IMG/VR virus record: IMGVR_UViG_3300048834_001057
Coordinates: 1-51,673 of that record
From: a virus
Length of the DNA stretch: 51,673 nucleotides
Reading direction: 5' to 3' (one strand)
Shown here: in pieces, positions 16,678-24,206 of the stretch
How the letters are laid out: every line of letters starts with the position of its first letter
Position numbering within the stretch: position 1 is the first letter of the stretch
Made by a program: the position numbers and the translations under genes
Notes under the pieces: generated by a model
The model's input: only the letters and a program-made list of their open reading frames with translations
The model's database searches: none
Told to the model about the DNA's origin: nothing

Positions 16678-16785
16678 ATGAAAAAAATATTAATACTTAT
16701 CACTTCAATTTGCCTTTGCCAAATTTCGTTTTCACAAACTGTTCCGCTTGACAGCGTTCATTTTTATGTAGGTAAAAAAAAGTGA
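16678..16785 (+). pseudogene. 35-aa secreted-protein remnant
   Basis: The ATG overlaps the end of res (TAAAATG). The 35 residues begin with a clear signal peptide (MKKILILITSICLCQISFSQ) and stop after VGKKK. The length is too short for a normal exported protein, so this is probably the 5' stub of a truncated gene, although a small exported peptide cannot be excluded. Confidence 0.4.
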
Positions 16786-16820
16786 GCAATTTTATTAAAA
16801 ACTAAATAGAACTTAGCATT

Positions 16821-17645
16821 TTGGCAGTAGCACCAATCATACATATCACAGCAACTTCATTAAAAGAGGAGTTGCATACAACAGGCAATAGCCCAATAAA
16901 GGTTATTGGTAGTGATTACAATATGTATGTTGCTAAAAACAGTAAGAATAAAAACCCAGCCACAGATATTATTAATGAGGTATTGGCTCACTACTTTCTA
17001 ACACTCTGGGAAGTACCATCTCCCAATATTGCCTTAATAACAATTGACCCAGCACATCTTTTACCAGAGTATTCTAACAATCACCGACCTCATTATTACA
17101 ACAATGAAATATTTGCCTCTCAATGGATAAACAACTCTGTGGACAGTTCTATAATGTTTGAAATCAACAAGAAGAAAGATTACGATAAGTTCAATAACCC
17201 CGAAATCCTCTTTAAAATAGGTTTGTTTGATATTTGGGTAGAAAATGACGATAGAAAGCCAACAAACCACAACCTACTATTCCAAACTATTAATGGCAAA
17301 CAAAACATCGTTCCAATTGACCATTCCTTTATTTTCAGCACAATGAATTACAGTGATTTAGACCCTGAAACATTCAGCCCCATTGAAAATGAGAACATTT
17401 TTGTGTCCAGTTTAGGAGCCAGTTTGAAGCGGTATAAGAAGAAAAACAAAAAATGGCAACCAATTACCAGGGATTATTTTTACCTTTGCGTTGAAAATTG
17501 TAAGCAAGAATACGCTAACATTGTCGCAAATATCCCTCCTAGTTGGGGTTTTACAGCAGAAAATCAAACAAAATTGTACGATTTTTTGTTTGACGATGAA
17601 CGTAACAGCTTAGTTTACAATGAGTTTGAATACAAATTAAGATAA
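16821..17645 (+). CDS. HipA-like kinase domain protein
   Basis: 274 aa if the TTG at 16821 is the start; the next in-frame ATG (16926 region) would remove a conserved-looking N-terminus. The segment WVENDDRKPTNHNLL (N142, D144-R145, N149) and PIDHSFIF (D167) match the catalytic loop N-x-DR-x-x-x-N and metal-binding Asp pattern of HipA/PI3K-like kinases. It is shorter than HipA toxins and lacks a HipB-type partner. Its stop overlaps the start of the DUF3037-like gene by one base, a pairing I know from other genomes without an assigned function. It may be a phosphotransferase acting in phage defence; the substrate is unknown. Confidence 0.7.
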   Translation: MAVAPIIHITATSLKEELHTTGNSPIKVIGSDYNMYVAKNSKNKNPATDIINEVLAHYFLTLWEVPSPNIALITIDPAHLLPEYSNNHRPHYYNNEIFASQWINNSVDSSIMFEINKKKDYDKFNNPEILFKIGLFDIWVENDDRKPTNHNLLFQTINGKQNIVPIDHSFIFSTMNYSDLDPETFSPIENENIFVSSLGASLKRYKKKNKKWQPITRDYFYLCVENCKQEYANIVANIPPSWGFTAENQTKLYDFLFDDERNSLVYNEFEYKLR

Positions 17646-18514
17646 TGCAAACGTTTTATACCATAATAAAAATAGCACCAAATACTATGACAGACGACTG
17701 TTTGTCCATAGGGTTATTGGTATGCGATGGTAGTAAATACTGGTTGCAATTTTCGGAGGAAAGAAAGAATGCTTCAAAGCGTTTGATGGATGAAAATGCT
17801 GATGCAGTTGATTTTATTGTAAAGCAAATTAACTTACATATTCAGAAATTGAACAAGGAAATCATTAAATCTAATTCTGAACTTTTCCCTCTCAATTCAC
17901 TTTTAAATTCAGAATATTTTAGTTATCTAAATAACTATTCAAATGGGTTGTTGAGGTTCTCAAAGCCATCATTTTTGAATGATGTAATCAATGAAGAGAA
18001 ATTCTTAAAACTGTTTGCTTTACTAATTGATAAAAATATAGAAAGAGAGCCTAAAGTAAAGGACACTGCAAACGATAAGTTTTATGCAGCTATCAATAAA
18101 AATCTTATCAAAAAAGTAGAGAAAAAAATACATACAAAGGTTAATATAAATTCGGCTACTCTTCCATCTATGTATTTTCAATATGAAATGGATTGCATAG
18201 GTTTAAATGGTGCTTTTGTTGGTGCAAAATCAATTCCATTCAACAAGTCAGTTCAAACATTGGATAAGGACATAACACATTACATTGCCTTAATATCTTT
18301 GCTTTCTACCAAGTACAATAAGGATGTTAAAAAAAACAATTTCTTTCTAATTGCTGATGAACCAACCGTTATTACTTCACCGGAACATAACACTTGGGAA
18401 AACATCATTCACAACCCATTATTCAAGGTAGTTAATTCAGAGCAGGTAAATACAATTACTGAAACAGTAGAAAAGACAAAGGCAAAGACCTTTTTAGAGG
18501 TATCTGCTCAATAA
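17645..18514 (+). CDS. DUF3037-like protein, partner of HipA-like kinase
   Basis: 289-aa soluble protein. The N-terminus (FYTIIKIAPNTMTDDCLSIG, then LLVCDGSKYWLQFSEER) resembles the DUF3037 family, whose members commonly begin with a beta strand followed by an N-E/D-x-x-x-x-G-V/L-L-V segment. Translationally coupled to the kinase-like gene (TAATG). No catalytic motif seen. By context it may be the regulator or the target of the kinase. Family assignment is from pattern recall and is moderate. Confidence 0.6.
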   Translation: MQTFYTIIKIAPNTMTDDCLSIGLLVCDGSKYWLQFSEERKNASKRLMDENADAVDFIVKQINLHIQKLNKEIIKSNSELFPLNSLLNSEYFSYLNNYSNGLLRFSKPSFLNDVINEEKFLKLFALLIDKNIEREPKVKDTANDKFYAAINKNLIKKVEKKIHTKVNINSATLPSMYFQYEMDCIGLNGAFVGAKSIPFNKSVQTLDKDITHYIALISLLSTKYNKDVKKNNFFLIADEPTVITSPEHNTWENIIHNPLFKVVNSEQVNTITETVEKTKAKTFLEVSAQ

Positions 18515-18619
18515 TTCATTCCGCTTTGAACTTACATTTCGTTTCATAATCCCATGAACCAAATAAGCAAAATCAATTGTTTTTAGGATATAGTCTGATA
18601 ATATTTAAAAAATATGTTG

Positions 18620-18627
18620 TACTTTTG
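18620..18627 (+). promoter_or_regulatory. -7 box upstream of the 79-aa/protease pair
   Basis: TACTTTTG matches the Bacteroidota TAnnTTTG box and lies 36 bp before the ATG at 18664, in a 149-bp gap after the DUF3037-like gene. The two-gene unit downstream is therefore probably transcribed on its own. Confidence 0.45.
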
Positions 18628-18663
18628 CAGTCAATTTCAGATATTGCACTTCACTTTTAGTTT

Positions 18664-18903
18664 ATGTCAAAACAAAAAAATATGGAAAATTCAAAATCAC
18701 TTGGCATGACTGGTAAAATTGTCTCTAAGGAGGTAATTGATAAAAATCAAGCTGCATTTGAATTTTTAGACCGGTATAAAAAAACCATAAGCATAATCGA
18801 GAGAACAAGTGCTGCATTAGGCAAGAAGGTAGTTTATAAAACTACTTCAGGTTCTTCAATAAATGGAAACCTAAACCTAAATTCAATTGGCACAACGCAC
18901 TAA
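18664..18903 (+). CDS. Small 79-aa protein coupled to the serine protease
   Basis: 79 aa, basic, with alternating lysine-rich stretches and a glycine/serine/asparagine-rich C-terminus (SGSSINGNLNLNSIG). No family recognised. Start ATG 18664, or 18682 (MENSKSLGMTG). Overlaps the protease gene by 17 bp, so the two are probably co-regulated. It could be a protease regulator or substrate; this is context inference only. Confidence 0.6.
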   Translation: MSKQKNMENSKSLGMTGKIVSKEVIDKNQAAFEFLDRYKKTISIIERTSAALGKKVVYKTTSGSSINGNLNLNSIGTTH

Positions 18904-19879
18904 ATTTACTTCTACCCAATCTTGGTTTGACTTTTTAAATTCAGGTATTCAACTAACTCCTGCTGATTTAATAGCTTTCCGTTTAAAATGCTATGAAGAA
19001 ATAGAGGCATTAAGAGGCAGACCTCTTCTTGTATATGTTTCTCAAGCATTAGGTGCTTTACCCGGTGCTCCAGTTTCAATTGATGTTACAGATATTGACG
19101 GTTTCACTGATTTAGTAAATTCAGTTCCTACCGATAAAACAGCAGTAGATGTTTTAATACACAGTCCAGGTGGTAGTCCCGATGCCACGGAAAGAATTGT
19201 TTCAATACTTCGTAATCGTTTTACCGAAGTTCATTTTTTAGTTCCTCATTCTGCCTATTCAGCAGCAACAATGATGGCACTTTCAGGTAATTCAATTACA
19301 CTTCATCCAAGTGCTACTTTGGGGCCTATTGACCCTCAACTTTCCGACCCTCAATATGGTTATGTCCCTGCAAGAAGTATCAAAAGAGGTTTTGAAAAAG
19401 TAAGGGATATTATTAAAACAGAAGGTCCAGAAGCATTACCTGCATACATTCCTTTGATTGAAAAATATTCTTTGCACCTTCTTGAATTATGTGATGACAG
19501 CGAAAATTTATCGAAGCGTTTAGTTACTGATTGGTTGAAGGCATATATGTTCAACGGCATAGCAAATGCTGATGAACAAATAAATACAATAGTAGATTTC
19601 TTTTCAGCTTACGATACCCACCTTACTCATTCTAGACCATTGGTGTTTGGTAAAATTAAAGATTTCGGATTAACCCTTTCAGTAGCAGATGGTGAATTGA
19701 AAGATTTACTTTGGGAAGTTTATATTTTAATCAATGGTTTTTTCACACTTACTCCTTTTGTGAAATTATTTGAAAACCGTTACGGTATTTCATGGGGCAG
19801 GTCTTATTCACTTTCAGTGCAACCTCAAGCCCCTGCATCACAACAAAATGTTGGTGATGGTACTCCCAAAATAGGATAA
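18887..19879 (+). CDS. SDH/ClpP-like serine protease (crotonase fold)
   Basis: 330 aa with a TTG start overlapping the upstream gene. VDVLIHSPGGSPDATERIV is the oxyanion-hole glycine region, and HSAYSAATMMALSG (H121 to G134) carries the nucleophile, probably S125, as in SDH-type and SppA/ClpP-like peptidases. ATLGPIDPQ follows as expected. No signal peptide or membrane span, so it is cytosolic, unlike SppA. The C-terminus is proline/glutamine-rich and disordered-looking. Position in a defence island and coupling to a small unknown protein suggest an inducible effector or regulator. The peptide substrate is unknown. Confidence 0.8.
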   Translation: MAQRTKFTSTQSWFDFLNSGIQLTPADLIAFRLKCYEEIEALRGRPLLVYVSQALGALPGAPVSIDVTDIDGFTDLVNSVPTDKTAVDVLIHSPGGSPDATERIVSILRNRFTEVHFLVPHSAYSAATMMALSGNSITLHPSATLGPIDPQLSDPQYGYVPARSIKRGFEKVRDIIKTEGPEALPAYIPLIEKYSLHLLELCDDSENLSKRLVTDWLKAYMFNGIANADEQINTIVDFFSAYDTHLTHSRPLVFGKIKDFGLTLSVADGELKDLLWEVYILINGFFTLTPFVKLFENRYGISWGRSYSLSVQPQAPASQQNVGDGTPKIG

Positions 19880-19884
19880 GATTT

Positions 19885-19965
19885 ATTAGGGCATTCCCTT
19901 TCAGGTCGGGCTTTCCGCTACAATCTTTTGCGAAAAGCAAAAGGATTTCCACTTCAATCCCTAAT
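19885..19965. repeat. Bacteroidota intergenic palindromic element
   Basis: ATTAGGG (19885-19891) pairs with CCCTAAT (19959-19965). Inside is a hairpin AATCTTTTGC / GCAAAAGGATT (19922-19947), with TCGGGCTTTCCGCT between. The words GGTCGGGCTTTCCGCTACAA and AAAGGATTTCCACTTCAATC resemble a repeat I recall from many Bacteroidota intergenic regions. It follows the protease stop by 6 bp and may end its transcript. Confidence 0.55.
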
Positions 19966-19969
19966 GCAA

Positions 19970-21056
19970 TTAATCAGTGTGGCTATGCCACGAATTTAAT
20001 TAATACCCCCCCGAACCAACCGCACAGTAATACGGCTTAGTGCTTTGCAACTGCACAAGGCAAACCCTTCAAAGCACTCTATGGTATTGCAGTCAGTTTT
20101 TAACTGTCATACTTTTTGTGTGGGGTGTTCCCAACCCATACAGCACATTGCTATCCTCATTCCGCTAAAGCTCCATTGCGGTAGCAAAGAGCTGTGCCAT
20201 TACACCACCCCAAACAAAAAGACATTTCACTCCAACCACCACCACCGTTCCATTTATGCCAGTATAAAAACTGCCTGAAGCTAAATAACATAATGTGGCA
20301 TTATAGTACTGCCTCTTGCCACGCTTATGCAAGCATCCAAACGCACAGTCAGTCCTATAATAACATTATGTTAAATAGCCAATACCATAGCCATTTTGAT
20401 AAAATGGAAGCCGTATTTCTTGCCAGCCCACACCCCCCAAAACCACGCACCCCAACCACCCTTTTCAGCGGTGCAGTAAAAAATAAAGCATAAGTTGTTT
20501 TATTGCCAATGTGCATTCGGTAGCTTCATTCATTCGTGTCCATTCCGTTTCAGCGTTTTGTTCATTACGCTTTGCTCCAATCTCTACACTACCTTCCACT
20601 TCATTACCTCTCATTTCATTTCAGCCACCTCGATGCACCGCACAGCAAGAGTGGCTCATTCACTTCTCTTCACAATACCCAAGCATTATTCCATTCCGCA
20701 ACTTCGGCTACTTGCCATACCACAATGCAACTTTGCAAGGTTTGCAATTGTAGCAAAGTTCAGCCATCGCTATAAGTAGCCGAAAGCTGCTCCATTCCAT
20801 ACCCATAGCAATTGTTTCGTTCCGTTCAATCACCACACTTGCTTTTTCCAACCGCACTTAAATTTTGGTATGCTTTATTTTTTTCTGCGACTTGTTAGCC
20901 CCAATCCAACGCACTGAATACATCTTGTTTATCACTATAAGAATTAAAAAATGCAACAATCATTCTGAATACAATTCTTGATTAGAATTTGAAATACTAA
21001 ATACATTTTGAAATAACCAAAAGGAAAAAAATAAAAATAAAAAGTGCAGCAAAATT
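19970..21056. other. 1.1-kb non-coding stretch with unusual composition
   Basis: No convincing gene on either strand: frames present are short, overlap one another, and translate to cysteine/histidine/serine-rich strings with no domain. The plus strand is rich in CATT/CCAC words and poor in G, unlike the genes around it. One nested stem-loop stands out (20703-20784). It may hold an origin of transfer, a large structured RNA or decayed sequence. Confidence 0.5.
20703..20784. other. Nested stem-loop in the non-coding stretch
   Basis: Outer arms TTCGGCTACTT (20703-20713) and AAGTAGCCGAA (20774-20784) are perfectly complementary over 11 bp. Inner arms AACTTTGC (20729-20736) and GCAAAGTT (20753-20760) pair over 8 bp. 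There is no T-run. Structured RNA or a DNA hairpin is equally possible. Confidence 0.6.
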
Positions 21057-21205
21057 AGGTGGCTCACACAAGCCCACGCTGATTTAAAAACCAAAAGACT
21101 ACGGCATAATGAAAGGCAAATAATCTATTTATTTTTTAATAGGTATTTGCCTTTCACCCTTCGGGACTTATTCCGTTTCCTTTTGGTTTTTAAGCCTCGC
21201 CACCT
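21057..21205. other. Stem-loop A of a homologous pair
   Basis: Three nested helices: AGGTGGC (21057-21063)/GCCACCT (21199-21205); an arm with CCAAAAGACTACGGCATAA (ends 21109) and its partner TTATTCCGTTTCCTTTTGG (21168-21186), with flanking A and T runs also pairing; and TGAAAGGCAAATA (21110-21122)/TATTTGCCTTTCA (21144-21156). The middle arms recur in stem-loop B, while outer and inner helices differ. Confidence 0.75.
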
Positions 21206-21333
21206 ATGCAAGTGCTTTCTTTTTTTTTCTGTTTTTTTTCTTTGTCAAAAATTTTATTGGTGTTGTGCGAAGCGTAGCGAAGCACAGTACAGGCAAGGGG
21301 CAGAAGCAGATACAAACTTTAAAAGCAAGTATT

Positions 21334-21756
21334 ATGCACAGTCCAAAAATTCACACATTCAACCCAAAAAATCCAGTATGCGATTTTAGCGTTTTCATTC
21401 TCTGTAAAGGATTAAACAGCGGAAAACCACTCGAAAAGCCTTGTCCAAATTGCTTTGTAATAGCTTGTAAAAATGCCGATGAAATGGATTTTTACAAAAC
21501 CCTTGCATTTGGATTATGGAAGGCAAAGCACTTTCATCAGTTCCTTGTTGGTTCTGTTATTCCATTCATCCGAATTGATGATTTTAAAAGCACCATCAAA
21601 ACCCAAGCGGAAGAAGTCAGTAAAAATAAATTGGCTTTTGCTACCGATGTGCAAAAAGTGAAGCTGATTGAACGCAAAGAAAAACAGATGTACGAAACAT
21701 TAGCATTATTAGCAGATGTAAAAAGAGCAATGATGCACCGGTACTTCAAACGGTAG
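21334..21756 (+). CDS. Small conserved-type mobile-element protein (DUF6943-like)
   Basis: 140 aa from ATG 21334. An upstream extension to 21265 lies just after stem-loop A and looks non-coding. Segments FNPKNPVCDFSVFILCKGLN, KPCPNCFVIAC and DEMDFYKTLAFGLWKAKHFH resemble a family (DUF6943, from memory) often seen on Bacteroidota conjugative elements. The C-terminal half is a charged helix. Function unknown; the CPNC pair could bind metal. It stands alone between two homologous stem-loops, which suggests that the gene and flanks move or are regulated as a unit. Confidence 0.65.
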   Translation: MHSPKIHTFNPKNPVCDFSVFILCKGLNSGKPLEKPCPNCFVIACKNADEMDFYKTLAFGLWKAKHFHQFLVGSVIPFIRIDDFKSTIKTQAEEVSKNKLAFATDVQKVKLIERKEKQMYETLALLADVKRAMMHRYFKR

Positions 21757-21830
21757 CGGTAATGGCTGCCAAAAACTGGGGAAATGCTTTTGCACCATAA
21801 AAAATTTATATGCAAAAATAGCAAGGGGGG

Positions 21831-21942
21831 CAGACGCACAAAGCCAACATTAAAAAAACCAAAAGACTACGGCATAAACACAGACCCACCGCACAAGGCT
21901 TTCATTTATTCCGTTTCCTTTTGGTTTTTTTATCCCCCTTGC
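21831..21942. other. Stem-loop B of a homologous pair
   Basis: Outer helix GCAAGGGGG (21831-21839)/CCCCCTTGC (21934-21942). The middle arms repeat those of stem-loop A: CCAAAAGACTACGGCATAA ending at 21877 and TTATTCCGTTTCCTTTTGG at 21906-21924. There is no inner helix like that of A. Outer clamps differ in sequence between A and B but pair perfectly in both. Confidence 0.75.
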
Positions 21943-22290
21943 AGAGAGAAGCATATAAATTATTTCATTATGCAAAATCATCCACGTATTTCAGCAGGCA
22001 GCCAGTTAGGCAGTTGCCATTTCTCTCAGCAGGTCATCCATCAGCACTTGCAGCTTTCAACTTTTGCCTATCAGCGTTATATCCGCAGGTCATCGTTAGC
22101 CCATCAGCCAGTTTTTGGCATCAAGGTTTATCGGCTTCCATGTGGCTGTTTCGTTTGGTGCTATCCATCAGGTGTTCGTGAGCTTTCAGCATTGCCCTTT
22201 TAGGGCTTTGTTGTTCTCATTTCGACCATAAACCCACCATAAGGATAGGGTAAAGGCAATATGATTGCCATCATAGTGAAAAATGATGCA
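21943..22290. other. Apparently non-coding stretch with short repeats
   Basis: A frame ending at 22203 is open, but its translation has no domain and an unusual His/Ser/Gln composition. The DNA carries GCAGGTCATC twice (22029-22038, 22085-22094) and several CATCAGC/CATCAGG words. I see no supported gene. Confidence 0.4.
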
Positions 22291-22320
22291 AAAAGAAAAA
22301 CCCCACCGATTTGGTGAGGC
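22291..22320 (-). terminator. Terminator of the minus-strand gene
   Basis: Read on the minus strand, CCTCACC pairs with GGTGGGG and is followed by TTTTTCTTTTT. It lies about 30 bp after the stop codon of the gene at 22350-23156. Confidence 0.75.
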
Positions 22321-22349
22321 TTCCTTTTTTCGATAACCCTGTAAAGTTA

Positions 22350-23156
22350 TTAGAAAATGTCTTGTACTTTCAACGCATTACCTGAATTGAACAAGTAGTA
22401 GTTTACACCAACTTGTTGATAGAACTCAATACCAATGCAATTCAAAACACTCACATCAGCAGTCAACACAGGTGAACCTGGCAATGTACTTGTAATGGTG
22501 GTTGGCAATGCTACTGGAGCACCTAAATCAATGTAGTTTGAATATGCAACATTTGAAAGCTCATTTAATGAAGGATCAATAGGCTCATAAATTCCAGAAG
22601 TAGAGTTGAACTCAAAATCCGAAATAACTGAAATTGCACTAATCAATCTGAAATGAGTTGCACCAGCAGGAGCATTCACAAAATTAATTGGATTGAAAGC
22701 AGGTACAGTTAAAGTTGCACTATCACGAGCAGGAGTATTTGTAAGAGTGAAAGGAGAAAAGAAAATGCTATCAAAACTCACATTCTTATCAAAATTCAAA
22801 CCTTTTAAATACTGTTGTTGTGTTGAAATCAAAATGGCTCTGTAACCCCTTGCTTCGGTTAAATCCTCCAAGTTGATTTTTTTCATGATAGCCGTTAAAC
22901 GGCCTGTAAGCTGCGGGTCACTCATTTGTTTCATCAATTGAGCTAATCCAACACGAACTGATTTTCCAGCTGCTGCACAGCCTCCAAACTCATTCATGTT
23001 TTCCCTTGTTCTTTCAAACTCAGGTGCAGTTTTTACTTGTTCACCAGTTGGTCCCCCAACTAAGCCAGCGAAGTGGCCTTGTAAACCTTTGATTTTAAAG
23101 TGGCGAATATCGCCTAATGTACCTTTGTACTTTAATGGTCCTGATTGACGTGCCAT
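22350..23156 (-). CDS. Unrecognised 268-aa protein with MARQ-x-G-x-x-KYKGTLGD N-terminus
   Basis: 268 aa with no signal peptide or membrane segment. The first ~130 residues (MARQSGPLKYKGTLGDIRHF, then GPTGEQVKTAPEFERTRENM, NEFGG) form a recognisable Bacteroidota family seen from memory in many genomes without a function. Its basic glycine-rich start and conserved FERTREN-x-NEFG block recall structural or DNA-binding proteins. The C-terminal half is beta-rich (threonine, valine, proline). It is the only minus-strand gene of the element and has its own terminator. Carriage as a cargo gene is likely. Confidence 0.7.
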   Translation of the reverse strand: MARQSGPLKYKGTLGDIRHFKIKGLQGHFAGLVGGPTGEQVKTAPEFERTRENMNEFGGCAAAGKSVRVGLAQLMKQMSDPQLTGRLTAIMKKINLEDLTEARGYRAILISTQQQYLKGLNFDKNVSFDSIFFSPFTLTNTPARDSATLTVPAFNPINFVNAPAGATHFRLISAISVISDFEFNSTSGIYEPIDPSLNELSNVAYSNYIDLGAPVALPTTITSTLPGSPVLTADVSVLNCIGIEFYQQVGVNYYLFNSGNALKVQDIF

Positions 23157-23250
23157 AGTTCTATTTTTTTAAATGTTTTTAATTACTAAAATTTGATGTA
23201 AATTTACGCCATAACTAATTGACTATCAAGTATTAAAGAAGTGTAAAACA

Positions 23251-23742
23251 ATGCAACTAAACGTAAAAGAACAGACAATCATAAAAACACACCTAAAAGT
23301 TGCCAAAGTGGTGGATGGTGATGGAATAATTGTAACCAATTTATTCAACAAGCAAGAAGAGGAAATAAGACTTTTGGGGATTGATGCACCGGAATTAAGA
23401 ATGTGCAATAAATTGAAACAAGATGAAAAAGAAACCCATATTGCAGGGCAGTTATTAATGGAGCTTGGAAGAAAGGCTCAAAAATTTATGATTAGTGTTG
23501 TACCACCCGAAACAAATATCACTTTAGTCCAGGAGGAGCAGAGCCAAATTGATGCTTATGGCAGAACATTAGCTTATGTATATTTGCCTGATGGTAGTTG
23601 CTTAAATGAAATAATGATTGCAGAAGGCTTTGCCAAGCCCTACAATCGCTTTTTTTGCTCCGAACTACCAAAGTATCAACTATTGAGCAACACCGCTAAA
23701 ATCAAGCAAAAGGGGCTATTTTCGATAGTCCAAAACTGGTAA
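23251..23742 (+). CDS. Staphylococcal-type (thermonuclease-like) nuclease
   Basis: 163 aa, SNase fold. KVVDGDGIIV begins the barrel, IRLLGIDAPE holds the first catalytic Arg, ELGRKAQKFM the following helix, and DAYGRTLAYVYLPDG the second Arg. No signal peptide, so it acts inside the cell or after lysis. Its last six codons lie in the 127-bp repeat, so recombination at att preserves its 3' end. The same 3' end opens the window at 1-19, which fits a circular element or a second gene copy just outside. Possible roles: DNA processing during transfer, or defence. Confidence 0.85.
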   Translation: MQLNVKEQTIIKTHLKVAKVVDGDGIIVTNLFNKQEEEIRLLGIDAPELRMCNKLKQDEKETHIAGQLLMELGRKAQKFMISVVPPETNITLVQEEQSQIDAYGRTLAYVYLPDGSCLNEIMIAEGFAKPYNRFFCSELPKYQLLSNTAKIKQKGLFSIVQNW

Positions 23743-23850
23743 AAAATTAAGTTCTGAAATGTTGTACCTATGTTGTACCTAATTTGGTATAACATTTACA
23801 AAGTATTGTATTTCAACACATTATAAAGCTACTTTTGACAAGGTATTGTT
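23724..23850. repeat. Right copy of the 127-bp direct repeat (attR)
   Basis: Identical to 1-127, including the tandem TGTTGTACCTA pair. It begins inside the nuclease gene and ends at TATTGTT, joined to AGCGGTAG. The last three bases GTT (23848-23850) with AGC form the GTTAGC that begins the first flanking cassette, so the element is joined exactly to the edge of the cassette array. Confidence 0.85.
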
Positions 23851-24070
23851 AGCGGTAGTGCCTTATTGCCCCCAATGGGTCAAATGGTAGTCGCTAATGT
23901 CAAGTTTACTCGCAATTGGCCGAAATGCTTAGGGGGTTTGAAAATCACTTACAAAGAAATACTGGTGATGCGAATTAAAAGCTCGTCAAATTCTAAGGGA
24001 TGGCAATGGTCTGGGGCTGATTCTGATTCATTCATTAATGGAGATGTCGTTTCGTGGCATTACTGCTAAC
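23848..24070. other. Flanking cassette a, with matched inverted ends
   Basis: Begins GTTAGCGGTAGTGCC and ends GGCATTACTGCTAAC; the ends are reverse complements at 13 of 15 positions. Cassettes b and d show the same rule, as expected if each was once a circle closed through its own attC-like site. It contains a 67-aa frame. Confidence 0.6.
23866..24069 (+). CDS. Possible 67-aa cassette protein
   Basis: Open frame of 67 aa, or 33 aa from the ATG at 23968, ending GWQWSGADSDSFINGDVVSWHYC. The stop lies in the attC-like palindrome, as for other cassette genes here. No family recognised. The C-terminal composition looks coding, but the frame is short, so this is uncertain. Confidence 0.35.
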   Translation: MPPMGQMVVANVKFTRNWPKCLGGLKITYKEILVMRIKSSSNSKGWQWSGADSDSFINGDVVSWHYC

Positions 24071-24195
24071 GTTTTGCAACTACACGATGTTGCGTACAGA
24101 CACAAAAACATCTTTCAGTTTAACACGGAATTGAAAGGTACAAAACAAAGTTTAAATTAATCACAATGTAGCAATAGCGTGTAATTGCTGTTATA
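24065..24195. repeat. attC-like palindrome L1
   Basis: 131 bp from GCTAAC (24065-24070) to GTTATA (24190-24195). Arms GCAACTACACG and CGTGTAATTGC match at 10 of 11 positions when folded, and GATGTTGCGTAC pairs with GTAGCAAT with a bulge. Length and layout (AAC box, unpaired positions, GTT box) are those of integron attC sites; the RYYYAAC/GTTRRRY consensus is only partly met. Confidence 0.6.
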
Positions 24196-24206
24196 ACTCG
24201 TTTTTT

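Noticed and set aside
20045-20779. Several overlapping plus-strand open frames of 77-99 codons
   Set aside because: They overlap in different frames, have odd Cys/His/Ser-rich translations without domains, and lie in G-poor sequence that is open by composition alone.
21784-22203. 139-codon and 86-codon open frames
   Set aside because: They run through stem-loop B and a repeat-rich stretch. The translations look random and the two frames overlap each other.
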